A stretch of 64,000 nt of DNA from JAUWVG01 sp964633715 (GTDB lineage Bacteria > Acidobacteriota > Aminicenantia > Aminicenantales > Aminicenantaceae): assembly GCA_964633715.1 (NCBI GenBank), contig CAZWHQ010000016.1:1-64000 (forward strand), read 5' to 3'. The position numbers and the translations under genes were made by a program. Each line of letters begins with the position of its first letter. Within the stretch, counting starts at the first letter, position 1. Below, piece by piece: positions 43,601 through 52,900 of this stretch. The notes under the pieces are model-generated. The model saw only the letters and a list, made by a program, of their open reading frames with translations, was not told where the DNA came from and searched no databases.

Positions 43601-44380
43601 TTATTTGTTTTTCCAGATAGGAGCCCTTTTCTCCATAAAAGCCTTAAGGCCTTCGTTGGCGTCTTCTGTGGACATCAAGTCGTCCATATACAATTTTTCT
43701 ATCCGATCCAAACCCTCTGAAAAATCTGTCTCCAATCCTAAAAGCAGGCCTTTTTTCGAATATTTGATCCCTACAAGACTCAATTCAGAAAAAGGCTGGA
43801 TGAATTTCTCGAGTTCAGCATCGAAGGAGTCAAGAGGAACGACTTTGTTGACCAATCCAATTTTTTCGGCTTTCTCGGCAGTGATGACTTTCCCGGTAAA
43901 GAGAAGCTCTGCGGCGTGTTTCAAGCCAACAAGCCTTGGAAGAAAAAGCAGTGCGATGGGGGGGATAACGGAGAGTTTGATCTCAGGCTGTCCAATCTTA
44001 AGGTTATCGGCGGCAAAAATAAGATCACAGAATATGGCGACCTCACACCCCCCGCCCAGAGTCAGGCCTTTGCAAGCAGCGACCGTAACAGCATCGATGT
44101 TTTGGAGGTTGCGGAAAATGGCATGGAAGGTTTCCAGCATTTGCTCTGCCTTGTCTTCTGTATGATCGGCCACATCGACCCCGGCTGAGAAGGCTTTATC
44201 TCCCTCTGAAGTCAGCACGAGAACTTTTACGTCCGTGTTGCCCTTTAGAGAAAGGATGGCGTCATTCATCTCATCCATAGTTGTGATGTCCAGGATATTG
44301 ACGGGGGGGCGGTTGATGGTGAGAAATGCTGTGTCCCCGCTGATCTCATAATTTATGTTTGAATAAGTATGTTGAGTCAT
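43601..44380 (-). CDS. Crotonase family, cyclohexa-1,5-dienecarbonyl-CoA hydratase-like
   Basis: 259 aa. 'FSAGVDVADHTEDKAEQMLE' and 'GQPEIKLSVIPPIALLFLPR' differ from ordinary crotonases but recall, from memory, the dienoyl-CoA hydratases of the benzoyl-CoA pathway (Dch/BamR), which have a hydrophobic 'PPxA' block in place of 'PGDGG'. The first catalytic Glu is kept in 'LGGGCEVAIFCD', the second in 'QPEIKL'. The pairing with a zinc dehydrogenase downstream is like dch-had gene pairs, yet no 6-oxo-hydrolase is next to it. A different hydratase is possible. Confidence 0.6.
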   Translation of the reverse strand: MTQHTYSNINYEISGDTAFLTINRPPVNILDITTMDEMNDAILSLKGNTDVKVLVLTSEGDKAFSAGVDVADHTEDKAEQMLETFHAIFRNLQNIDAVTVAACKGLTLGGGCEVAIFCDLIFAADNLKIGQPEIKLSVIPPIALLFLPRLVGLKHAAELLFTGKVITAEKAEKIGLVNKVVPLDSFDAELEKFIQPFSELSLVGIKYSKKGLLLGLETDFSEGLDRIEKLYMDDLMSTEDANEGLKAFMEKRAPIWKNK

Positions 44381-44415
44381 AATGCCCTCTTCATATCACT
44401 TGATTTGATGTTTAA

Positions 44416-46737
44416 TCAAGAAATATTCGATATTTTTTTTGAGAGATCTTTTCCCTTCAAGGCGTACTCTTGGGATTTAGCGTTATTTCCAAGTCGATTA
44501 TAGATATCAGCTAGAAGAAAATACGCCAGTACCAGGTCTTTATCTTCCGGTCTCATGCCGATCCCTTTTTCCACAAGAGCGATGGCCTCCTGATACTGTT
44601 CGCCGCGGTTGAGATAGATCCTGGCCAGATAAAAATATCCTAAAGGAAAATTCGGATTGCTGCTGAGCGTTTTCTCCAGATAGGTCTCTTCGCTGGCCAT
44701 ATCTCCCTGAAGTCTGTAGAGGCGGGAGAGGTTGAAACTTGCCCTGAAGTTATGCGGAATGTTGTCCAGTTCCTTCTTGTATTCCACTTCAGCTTGGGAA
44801 AACTCTCCTCTTTCCTCGTGGAGCTGCGCCAGATAGTAATGAACGTTCATCAGTTTTGTATTGCGTTTTTCTGCCTCTTTGAGGTACTCTTCGGCTTTGT
44901 CCAGTTTTTTTTGGACCACATAAATGCCTCCTATGGCGTTGTAGGCTGAAGCGGAGGCGGGATTGATCTCCATACATTTTTGATAATAGGCTAGAGCCTG
45001 GTCGTATTCCCTCTGTGCATTGTTGATATTTCCCAGGATCAGGTTGATCTGAGAATCGGGGGTGAGGGCATCGATTATACTCAAAATGAATTTTTCCGCT
45101 TCCTCTAGTTCTTTCATCATGATGTAGGAATTGGCGATGTTACTGACCGTGAATGCGCTGTTGGGCTGACGGCTGAGAACCTGAAAGAAGTACTCGAGTG
45201 CCTTTTCGAAATCCTTTTCTTTGAAATAGAGATTCCCCATGGTGAAGTAGGCGTCAATAACATCCGGATCTTCCTCTATAATCCTTTCGAGCATTTTCAC
45301 GGCGTCCTCGAAATTTTCCCCCAATCCCAGCTCTCTGGCCTCAGAAAGTTGGTTAAAGATCTTGATTTTATCCTTAGGATCTCCGAGATTTTTCCCTTCG
45401 AGAAAGGTCTCTGTGACAGTGCCGAGATATCCCAGTGCGGTGAGTTTCTGGCGGGAATCTTCATCCATTTGGCTGTAGTCGAGTTTAAAAGCGTTTTTTT
45501 CGGTCTCCTCCATAAAGACATCGATGCGGTCTTTGAGTCGTCTGGCTTCTTCAGGTTCGATATCCAATAAATTGGTGCTCTCTTGAGGATCTTTCTCAAT
45601 GTCATAGAGTTCCAGCCTGGGAGCGACGATGAGCTTGTATTGGCCATCCTGGACACTTGTCAGCTCGCTCCATCCGTAGTGAAATCTGGGGTAAAAGGTT
45701 TCACAGTAGGCGAAGGCCTCAGGACTTTCCTGGTCTTTAAACAATAATGGCTGAAGGCTTTCACCCTGGACCTCACTGGGAACAGGAATGTTGGCCATAT
45801 CAAGCACTGTTGGTAAGATATCAACGAGTGAGACAACGGATGACCGGCTTTGATTAAAAAGGCTTTCAAAAGGAGTCACGACAATCAGGGGTACATGGAC
45901 CGCTTCCTGGTAGATAAAAAATCCATGGGCATTCTCCTCATGGGCCCCTAGACTTTCTCCGTGATCGGAAGCAAAAATCAGAATGGTGTTCTCGATGAGC
46001 TGTTCGTCTTCCAGATACTTCCATAGCCTGGCAAGTTGGGAATCCGTATAAGCGATTTCCCCCACATAGGGTCTATTGGGGTACAACTCCTTGTAAGGAG
46101 AGGGAGGATCATAGGGTGTGTGGGGATCGTAGAGATGAATCCAGGCAAAGAATGGAGAGGTCTTGTGTTCTTCCAGCCAGGGAAGCGCTTGGTCGAGAAC
46201 TTCATCTCCTCTGCGCTGGACGTTGCCGAGAGATATGGATTTGTACCGGCTCAGATCAAAACGGTCAAAGTAATAATCGAATCCCTGGTTTAAGCCCCAT
46301 TTGGAATCCAGAACATAGGACGCAACAAAAGCGCCTGTGTCGTAATCGTATTCCTTGAAGACTTCGGCCAGAGTTTTAAGTTCAGGAGGTACAAGGAAAC
46401 CACCGTTGTCTCTAACCCCGTGAAAAGCCGGAAATGTCCCCGTCAGGAGAGATGTGTGAGAGGGCAGGGTTAGCGGAGTCTGGGCGATGCAGTTTTCAAA
46501 TTTAACACCACGCTTGGCAAAAAGATCCATTGTCGGTGTATCCACGTCTTCGTATCCGTAACATCCGATTCTATCGGCCCTCAGCGTATCGACCGTAATG
46601 AGAATGTAATTAAATGTTCGTTTCCCCGCCAGGCGTGCAAATTGATCTTTATTAATTTTAAATACAAAGAGCAGAAGAAGAGTACATACAATCAGAACTA
46701 AAATTGCACTTAAAAGAATCCAACGTTTTTTTGCCAT
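44416..46737 (-). CDS. Sulfatase-fold (alkaline phosphatase superfamily) protein with TPRs and Thr nucleophile
   Basis: 773 aa from the ATG at 46737; a TTG four codons earlier is in frame. An N-terminal membrane anchor (about 6-28) is followed by a sulfatase domain: 'YILITVDTLRADRIGCYGY' metal site, 'IFASDHGESLGAHEENAHG', and 'RFHYGWSELTSV'. The nucleophile motif reads 'TLPSHTSLLTG', so Thr90 sits where formylglycine-type sulfatases have Cys or Ser, and the adjacent Arg is His. A phosphodiesterase or phosphotransferase-type activity is thus more likely than sulfate removal. Residues about 460-770 are eight or so TPRs ('GNLYFKEKDFEKALEYFFQV' type). Extracytoplasmic by anchor. Confidence 0.85.
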   Translation of the reverse strand: MAKKRWILLSAILVLIVCTLLLLFVFKINKDQFARLAGKRTFNYILITVDTLRADRIGCYGYEDVDTPTMDLFAKRGVKFENCIAQTPLTLPSHTSLLTGTFPAFHGVRDNGGFLVPPELKTLAEVFKEYDYDTGAFVASYVLDSKWGLNQGFDYYFDRFDLSRYKSISLGNVQRRGDEVLDQALPWLEEHKTSPFFAWIHLYDPHTPYDPPSPYKELYPNRPYVGEIAYTDSQLARLWKYLEDEQLIENTILIFASDHGESLGAHEENAHGFFIYQEAVHVPLIVVTPFESLFNQSRSSVVSLVDILPTVLDMANIPVPSEVQGESLQPLLFKDQESPEAFAYCETFYPRFHYGWSELTSVQDGQYKLIVAPRLELYDIEKDPQESTNLLDIEPEEARRLKDRIDVFMEETEKNAFKLDYSQMDEDSRQKLTALGYLGTVTETFLEGKNLGDPKDKIKIFNQLSEARELGLGENFEDAVKMLERIIEEDPDVIDAYFTMGNLYFKEKDFEKALEYFFQVLSRQPNSAFTVSNIANSYIMMKELEEAEKFILSIIDALTPDSQINLILGNINNAQREYDQALAYYQKCMEINPASASAYNAIGGIYVVQKKLDKAEEYLKEAEKRNTKLMNVHYYLAQLHEERGEFSQAEVEYKKELDNIPHNFRASFNLSRLYRLQGDMASEETYLEKTLSSNPNFPLGYFYLARIYLNRGEQYQEAIALVEKGIGMRPEDKDLVLAYFLLADIYNRLGNNAKSQEYALKGKDLSKKISNIS

Positions 46738-46775
46738 AGGAGTTTCCAAATTTTAGCACATTCATTCGTCAAAGC

Positions 46776-46815
46776 AAAAAAAAAGAGTGATGCGCGTATT
46801 CGCGCATCACTCTTT
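46776..46815 (-). terminator. Strong intrinsic terminator of the TonB-type receptor gene
   Basis: A perfect 15-bp stem (AAAGAGTGATGCGCG, 46782-46796; loop TATT; complement 46801-46815). Read on the minus strand it begins 22 bases after the receptor stop and ends in a nine-base T tract (A run at 46776-46784). Confidence 0.9.
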
Positions 46816-46836
46816 GAGAATCTCTTGAAATGTGTG

Positions 46837-49572
46837 CTAGAACATCAATCGGATACCAAGTCTGGCTCTTCGTGGACGTACAAATCCATAGAGTTCGTGT
46901 CCTTCTGTAGAGGCCGGATAATCCTCCTCTCCTTGAAGAATCCAATCATAACCGATGCGTGTACCCCAGGATGTGATGGTGTTGTCATTAAAAACATTAA
47001 AGACATCGAACATCAATCCCAGTCGGAATTTTTCTGCAAAAATGAATGTTTTTTCCAACCTGAAATCGAGTATTTTCTCCATAGGATAATGATTCGATCC
47101 GCGAGGTTCAGTCAGAAATGTCACGCGGCCCTGCTCCAAACGGCCAGTCCTGTAGCGCGTTGTCCATGCGTCTCCCGTTATGGCTCTGAAATAAGTACTC
47201 AAGTGGATGCCAAACGGCAGGATAACCGTCCCCTGGATCTTGAGCATGTGTGTGGGATCATTGGTCGAGTGGCCTTCTGCGTTGATCCAGTAGTTCGGAT
47301 CTTCCGTAGATCCACCGTAACCGACATCATCGCCAAATCCGTTGTTGATTGTGCCGGTGGCCTGAGAATAGACATAGGAGGCCAGAAACTGCCAGTTGTT
47401 GGAAAATCTCTTGTTAAAGAGAAGTTCAATTCCCCAGTATTTTCGGTAGGGATCCAAGTTGATGTAGGGATCTCCCTTCTGGATGTTTTTTATCGTGTAG
47501 CTGTATGTATCAGCATCGGTCCGTTCATAGATCGTATATGTTTTGTCGAGTTCGGGGACATATTGTTGGATTGGCTCATACGTGGCCGCTGTATCGATCG
47601 TGCCGATAATATTTTGCCAGTTTCTGTAGATAAACGTGGCGGAGAGAGACATGTTGCTTGAGAGGTCTCTTTCGATCCCGGCTACAAATTGGTTCATGTA
47701 GGGATGTTTGGTATCAGGATCCATGCGATAGAGATCTTCACGCTCGATGGAGTACCATTCCACCCATTCACCATCCCAATAATATCCGGCTTCCTTGCCC
47801 CAATTGGATGCAGGATTCAAGTAATAGTGATAGCTGACCAGCATGGCCTCGGAGAACTGTCCGTAGTGAGCCTTGAAAATCGTTGTTCTGTCACCGAGAA
47901 TGTCGAAAGTGAATCCGAGCCTTGGGGCAATGCGGTTATTTATATAGACAGGATTATCCCCGCCTTTTACCGCTCCCCAGACGTGTGTAAAACGGAGTCC
48001 GAGGTTGATGTTGAATCTATCGGACACTTTCCAGGAGTCCTGCACAAACTCTTCCAACCGGACATACGACGAGTTGTTATCATAACCTTCGTATTGATAA
48101 GCTAAGTAATTACCCGTGTATCCATAGCCCACATAATCCACGTAATAGAAGTTATTCGGCCCCGTATACGAATAGCGGTCTCTGGTTTTGGCATACTCGA
48201 ATTCGGCACCGAATTTGAAATCGTGGTCACCTCCGAGAAAATCTTCGGCGTAATGTGTCATATTTGCGTTGGTCTGATACCGGTCTCGATCAGCTTTGTA
48301 GAAATACCCCGCGCTTTCATACAACATGTTATCATTGAGATCGAAATGAGCGCTGACATCACCGGCCGCAGGATCTAGGTAATAATAACCTGTAAAAAAA
48401 GCGCCTTTGATGTCAAAAAAAGAACTCTCACTGAGAATGTGTGTGAGGCTGAAACTTCCTACTTTTTCCGGCGATTTTTGATCGACCGTGGATTCTACTG
48501 AAACCGTAGCTCCATAGCCTCTGTTGATGCCGTTATATGCATCGACTTCGGCCCACAATGTAAGGTTTGTACTGGCTCCAATCTGCGACGTGAGTTTAAA
48601 AAAGCTTCTCGGTTGCTTATAGTCGCGCGGATTTGGGAATCCTGCCGTCCAGTTTTTGGACCTGTAGTATTGAAGACCTATGTAAAACCAAACCTTATCC
48701 CTGGCAATGGGGCCGCCTAGGTGAACGCCAGAATCAAACAGCGCGGCCATCGGTGAGGTCATATCCGGGAAATCATCGAGATAGTCCTCATTGTTATCCG
48801 TCTGCCAGAGGCCCTTTGGCCATGCTCCCTGTTTTCCCTGATAGTTGACATCAAAATGACCGGAGAACTCATTTCCACCGGACTTTGTCACCAGGTTGAA
48901 AATAACCCCAGTAAAGTTGCCGTATTCTGCCGGCAAGCCTATCCCCATAACCTTTGCCTCTTCAACGATGTTTGGATCCACGAATACCCAGGCTGAGCCT
49001 GCATCGGGATCGGATACATCCACCCCATCTACCTGATAGGAAACACCCGTGCTATTGGATGCCCCGTAGGCGACATCATCATTGACTCCTGGAGCCATAT
49101 TGACAATATCCATGGCGAAATTGCTGAAGGGGATGTTTCTCAGGATTTCATCGCTGAGCGTAACAGAGGCCGTTTCTGAGGATTTGACGTCGACTGTCGG
49201 AGAATGGGCGATAACTGTCACCTGTTCTTCGACTGTGGCGGTGTTTAATTCCACATCGATAGTAAGCCTGATGGTTGTTTCCACTCGGATATTTTCCTGA
49301 GTATATTCATTGAATCCAGGAAGTTTAGCCGAGAGTTTGTAAGTCCCAGGGGGTAGAGCCGGAAAGCGAAAATTCCCATTTGTATCGGTCACAAAGGATC
49401 TTTCACCCATCAACTTGTCGCTGTTCAGTGTGACCGTTACTCCCGGGAGAGGAATCTTTTGGTCATCTGTAACAGTTCCGACAATAGCTCCTGTTCCTCT
49501 CGACTGGGCCATCACAAGAGAAGAGAGAATCAAACACAGCACCACAGAAAATGAGATAATCTTAAATTTCAT
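46837..49572 (-). CDS. TonB-dependent receptor-like outer-membrane protein with carboxypeptidase-regulatory domain
   Basis: 911 aa; GGAGGG precedes the ATG by four bases. Signal peptide (1-22), a carboxypeptidase-regulatory Ig-like domain (about 28-110, 'GAIVGTVTDDQKIPLPGVTV'), a plug domain (about 120-235, 'DEILRNIPFSNFAMDIVNMA', 'YQVDGVDVSDPD') and a beta-barrel to the end with aromatic-rich strands, terminating in 'GIRLMF' with the C-terminal Phe of outer-membrane porins. No TonB box is obvious. This 'TonB-dependent receptor, CarboxypepD_reg' type is abundant in Acidobacteriota and takes up unknown, probably oligomeric, ligands. Stands alone with its own terminator and promoter. Confidence 0.88.
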   Translation of the reverse strand: MKFKIISFSVVLCLILSSLVMAQSRGTGAIVGTVTDDQKIPLPGVTVTLNSDKLMGERSFVTDTNGNFRFPALPPGTYKLSAKLPGFNEYTQENIRVETTIRLTIDVELNTATVEEQVTVIAHSPTVDVKSSETASVTLSDEILRNIPFSNFAMDIVNMAPGVNDDVAYGASNSTGVSYQVDGVDVSDPDAGSAWVFVDPNIVEEAKVMGIGLPAEYGNFTGVIFNLVTKSGGNEFSGHFDVNYQGKQGAWPKGLWQTDNNEDYLDDFPDMTSPMAALFDSGVHLGGPIARDKVWFYIGLQYYRSKNWTAGFPNPRDYKQPRSFFKLTSQIGASTNLTLWAEVDAYNGINRGYGATVSVESTVDQKSPEKVGSFSLTHILSESSFFDIKGAFFTGYYYLDPAAGDVSAHFDLNDNMLYESAGYFYKADRDRYQTNANMTHYAEDFLGGDHDFKFGAEFEYAKTRDRYSYTGPNNFYYVDYVGYGYTGNYLAYQYEGYDNNSSYVRLEEFVQDSWKVSDRFNINLGLRFTHVWGAVKGGDNPVYINNRIAPRLGFTFDILGDRTTIFKAHYGQFSEAMLVSYHYYLNPASNWGKEAGYYWDGEWVEWYSIEREDLYRMDPDTKHPYMNQFVAGIERDLSSNMSLSATFIYRNWQNIIGTIDTAATYEPIQQYVPELDKTYTIYERTDADTYSYTIKNIQKGDPYINLDPYRKYWGIELLFNKRFSNNWQFLASYVYSQATGTINNGFGDDVGYGGSTEDPNYWINAEGHSTNDPTHMLKIQGTVILPFGIHLSTYFRAITGDAWTTRYRTGRLEQGRVTFLTEPRGSNHYPMEKILDFRLEKTFIFAEKFRLGLMFDVFNVFNDNTITSWGTRIGYDWILQGEEDYPASTEGHELYGFVRPRRARLGIRLMF

Positions 49573-49909
49573 TTTCCCTCCTTTAATCGAATATTTTTTC
49601 TAAAACTATTAGGATATTCCCAGATTATCACCTCCCTATATATCAGAATTTTAGAATGGAATCCCTATCCCATATCTTCATTAATTTTAGTATACTCCTG
49701 GCTAAACAAAAGTAAAGATTTTTTTTGAAAAGAAAATTATTTTAACTCTATTAGATTCAATAAAATAGGTCAATTTCGCTGAAAAATAAATGAATGTAAT
49801 TTTTTTTTAATATTTTTCTATAAGGAAATAAAAAGTTCTTAATGCAGGTCTTGGATCTTAATTGCTTCTTTTTGACTGTTTTGCTATTTTAAATAGACAG
49901 GAATACTTC
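49573..49909. other. 337-bp AT-rich divergent promoter region; no gene
   Basis: Strongly AT-rich with long T runs; it separates the receptor gene (minus) from the GWxTD operon (plus). It contains one good minus-strand promoter (49689-49716). On the plus side only TTGACT (49872-49877) with a poorly placed TAAATA is seen. I find no RNA gene, repeat or reading frame. Confidence 0.6.
49689..49716 (-). promoter_or_regulatory. Promoter of the TonB-type receptor gene
   Basis: On the minus strand TTTACT (49711-49716, four of six) and TATACT (49689-49694, five of six) are separated by 16 bases. The leader would be about 110 bases before the ATG at 49572. Confidence 0.4.
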
Positions 49910-51973
49910 ATGAATAGAAAAATTTTTATTTTGTGCTTTTTTTTCTCTCTCGTTCTGCTTCTGCCGGCCCAGGATACGCTTTCTCCCGAGCACGAAGAAT
50001 GGCTTAAACTTGTTAAACCCATCATCACAAAAATCGAACAGGAAATTTTTGAACAGCTCAGTACAAAGGAAGACCGTAATAAATTCATACAGACCTTCTG
50101 GAAGCGTCGCGATTCAAAACTTGATACAGAAGCAAACGAATTCTATGAGGAATACATGGAGCGGGTGCGTTTTGCCGATAAATACTTTGGTTTTACTGAA
50201 GTAGGAAAGGGGAGTGAGTCAGAAAGGGGTTTTTTCTATCTGTTGCTGGGCCCTCCCTTGGAGAGACATGTCTATGCCACTCAATCGGAGATATGGCCTC
50301 TTGAGCTCTGGTATTATAAGGGGGACTCTAGTCTTGGGCTACCCCCCTATTTTCACCTTATCTTTTATCAGGATAAGGGCATAGGTCGATACCGGCTCTA
50401 TTCTCCCGGTTTGGATGGACCGGATAAACTGGTGGTCCCCTCCATGGTCGGGCAAACGGTGACAAGGGATTCTGCCTATCGAATGGTCAGAGAAATTTCC
50501 GGTGAACTCGCCGGTGCTGCCCTGTCCTATATTCCCGGGGATGCTGACCGGGAGATCTCTTCATTTTCGTCTGTGAACCTGTTGGCCAGTATTAACTCGG
50601 TAGCCGAAAAACAAATATCCGATTCTTATGCGCACAACTTTTTGAACTATAAGGACTATGTCGAAACAGATTATTCACACAGCTTTGTAGAAAGCAATTA
50701 TAAGATAAAGATTCTAAAAAACGAAGATTTGTACTATGTACACTGGACGTTAGAACCCACTGTGATGAATTTTGCTCAGGATCAGGACAGGTATTATGCT
50801 TCTCTCCGGCTCATCATAGTTGTCGAAGATTTGTCGGGCCGGCGCATCCTGGAAAAGGAGGAAGAAATCCCTCTCTCCATAAGTCCGGACGATTTTCTCA
50901 AATACGATAATAAAATATTTGCCATTCAGGATCTCTTTCCGATCCTGCCGGGGCGTTTTAATATCTCCTTTTTTATGCAAAACAAGACCACTAAAGACTT
51001 TACATCGTTTCAGAAAGAAATCTTTGTTCCCGAAGATGGGATCGATCCCCAACTTGGCAGTCTTCTTATCTATCTGGCCCGTGATTTGCTTCCCGAATTC
51101 CAACGAAATCATCTCAAAGCCTTTACTTTCGAGGGGCAACATTATGTCATCAATACACAAAACCACCTGCTTCCGAACAGGGAATGCGGGATCTATCTTC
51201 AAACATACAATTTTACGGACAATAAAGTTGTATCCCTCGTTATTGATTTTATTTCCAGTGATTCAGGCACAGTCGCTTACAGTTTGACAAAAACATTAGA
51301 GGACGTTTTAACTCCAAACGGGATGGGGATCGATGTTTATCCAATCTCGCTTGCTTCAATGAAACCAGGTTACTATGACCTTGAGGTCTCATTTTTGGAT
51401 AAAAATGGGGAAAAAGTACTCAGCCAGCACGAAAATGTTATCTTGCTGTCACAAACCGCCCCTGTTGTTCCAGTTGTCTATGCAAGGCTCCATGATCCAT
51501 CTCCCAATGTCGAGTTTCTTTTCCTTTTGGCCTCTCAGTATTATCTATCCCAGAATTATGAACAGGCCCAAAATTATCTGGAACTTTTATTAGACATTCG
51601 AGACAGTGTGCGGACGAGACTTCTTCTCGGTCAGACTTTTTTTGCTCGTGAAAAATTCGGTGACTCGATTGTCACTGTTCTTCCGGTTTTCCAACAAACT
51701 CAGGACAGAGAAACAGGGAAACTCCTTGCCGCCAACTATGCCCGTTTAAAGAACTGGGCATCGGCTCTGGTCTATTTGGAGAAACTTCTAAAAACAGCTA
51801 CTGAATTGAGCGTCTTGAATTTAGCTGCCCAATGTTATATCAATTTGAACCAACCAGATAAGGCCCTTCCTTTGCTGCAAAAATCTTTGGACATAAATCC
51901 CAGCCAAAAAGGAATAAAAGAGCTGAAAGAAAGTATAAAAAAGACCCCTTCAACTTTGAACAGGAGTTTATGA
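49910..51973 (+). CDS. GWxTD-domain secreted protein with C-terminal TPRs
   Basis: 687 aa from the ATG at 49910 (AGGAA seven bases before); the frame is open upstream from 49862. Signal peptide 1-19 ('LCFFFSLVLLLPAQD'). The GWxTD domain (about 25-135) is shown by 'EEWLKLVKPIITKIEQEIFE', 'EDRNKFIQTFWKRRDSKLDT', 'NEFYEEYMERVRFADKYFGF' and 'GFFYLLLGPP', though the name motif itself reads GSESERG. The middle is a long beta region, and the last 150 residues are TPR helices ('DSIVTVLPVFQQTQ', 'PDKALPLLQKSLDINPSQ'). Family function unknown, extracytoplasmic. First gene of a three-gene operon (ATGA overlap). Confidence 0.85.
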   Translation: MNRKIFILCFFFSLVLLLPAQDTLSPEHEEWLKLVKPIITKIEQEIFEQLSTKEDRNKFIQTFWKRRDSKLDTEANEFYEEYMERVRFADKYFGFTEVGKGSESERGFFYLLLGPPLERHVYATQSEIWPLELWYYKGDSSLGLPPYFHLIFYQDKGIGRYRLYSPGLDGPDKLVVPSMVGQTVTRDSAYRMVREISGELAGAALSYIPGDADREISSFSSVNLLASINSVAEKQISDSYAHNFLNYKDYVETDYSHSFVESNYKIKILKNEDLYYVHWTLEPTVMNFAQDQDRYYASLRLIIVVEDLSGRRILEKEEEIPLSISPDDFLKYDNKIFAIQDLFPILPGRFNISFFMQNKTTKDFTSFQKEIFVPEDGIDPQLGSLLIYLARDLLPEFQRNHLKAFTFEGQHYVINTQNHLLPNRECGIYLQTYNFTDNKVVSLVIDFISSDSGTVAYSLTKTLEDVLTPNGMGIDVYPISLASMKPGYYDLEVSFLDKNGEKVLSQHENVILLSQTAPVVPVVYARLHDPSPNVEFLFLLASQYYLSQNYEQAQNYLELLLDIRDSVRTRLLLGQTFFAREKFGDSIVTVLPVFQQTQDRETGKLLAANYARLKNWASALVYLEKLLKTATELSVLNLAAQCYINLNQPDKALPLLQKSLDINPSQKGIKELKESIKKTPSTLNRSL

Positions 51974-52887
51974 TGGCCCGCAAATTTTTCTTGATTTTTT
52001 GTTTACTATTTCTGATCTCCTCGATTCTTAAACCGGATATTGAGGGAAGGATCGAGGGCGTCGTTACAGATAAAGAGGGAAATCCGATAGAAAAAGTTGC
52101 TGTCACTATCGTGTCATCAAAAATGGCATCTCGAAAATTCCAGATCAAAACCAAAAAAGATGGGAAATTTATCCAAATTGGAATTTGGCCGGGATATTAT
52201 CAAGTCAGCTTTACCAAATCAGGTTATGCTCCTCAATCCCATGAGGTCCGTGTCTCTATCTCCGAGTCCACACGATTGGACGTTAAGATGGAAAAAGTAT
52301 TAGAGGCTGCAGAACGGTCATTGTCTGAAGCGGATAAGCTCTTCATCAAGGGCTCGAGCTTTTTTGAAACTGAAAAATATGAGGAGGCTGTATCCGCCTT
52401 CACAGAAGCCATAGGATTGAACTCCACCCAATGGGGATATTTTTTTAATCTGGGATTGGCTTACAAAAAAATAGAGAAACGAGAGGCATCTATCAAAGCC
52501 TTCCAGGAGGCGCTAAAACTCAATCCACAAAGTTATTCCTGCAACAGTGAATTGGGCGAAGCCATGGCAAAAAAAGGAGACTTTGAAGCCGCTCAAACAT
52601 TTTATCTTAAGGCCACTGAACTCAGCCCGGACGATCCGGATGCCTTTTACAATCTGGGGGTTGTTCTGACTAATTCAGGAAAATCGGAAGAGGCCTTTAA
52701 ATATTTTCTCAATGCTATCAGAATTCAGGAAGACTATGCCGATGCGTATTACCAAATCGGTACTATCTCTATAGGAAAAGGCCAGACCGGAGACGCTATC
52801 AAGAATCTTGAGAAATTTTTGGAGTTAGCTCCGGAACATGCTAATGCCACAATCGCAAAGCAGCTCCTCGAAGCTCTAAAAAAATAA
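51970..52887 (+). CDS. Secreted carboxypeptidase-regulatory/TPR protein
   Basis: 305 aa. Start overlaps the previous stop (ATGA) behind AGGAG; the second ATG three bases on is equally usable. Signal peptide about 1-22; a carboxypeptidase-regulatory Ig domain (about 27-105, 'IEGVVTDKEGNPIEKVAVTI', 'GYYQVSFTKSGYAPQSHEV') and four TPRs (about 115-300, 'YFFNLGLAYKKIEKREASIK', 'FYNLGVVLTNSGKSEEAFKY'). Lies between two GWxTD genes, a syntenic set I associate with Aminicenantes/Acidobacteria; function unknown, perhaps a scaffold in the periplasm. Confidence 0.85.
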   Translation: MMARKFFLIFCLLFLISSILKPDIEGRIEGVVTDKEGNPIEKVAVTIVSSKMASRKFQIKTKKDGKFIQIGIWPGYYQVSFTKSGYAPQSHEVRVSISESTRLDVKMEKVLEAAERSLSEADKLFIKGSSFFETEKYEEAVSAFTEAIGLNSTQWGYFFNLGLAYKKIEKREASIKAFQEALKLNPQSYSCNSELGEAMAKKGDFEAAQTFYLKATELSPDDPDAFYNLGVVLTNSGKSEEAFKYFLNAIRIQEDYADAYYQIGTISIGKGQTGDAIKNLEKFLELAPEHANATIAKQLLEALKK

Positions 52888-52900
52888 AGGAGTGCAGCAA

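Noticed and set aside
46825..47661. 278-codon plus-strand frame opposite the receptor barrel
   Set aside because: Antisense to the conserved C-terminal barrel of the receptor and starts before the terminator; no family signature.
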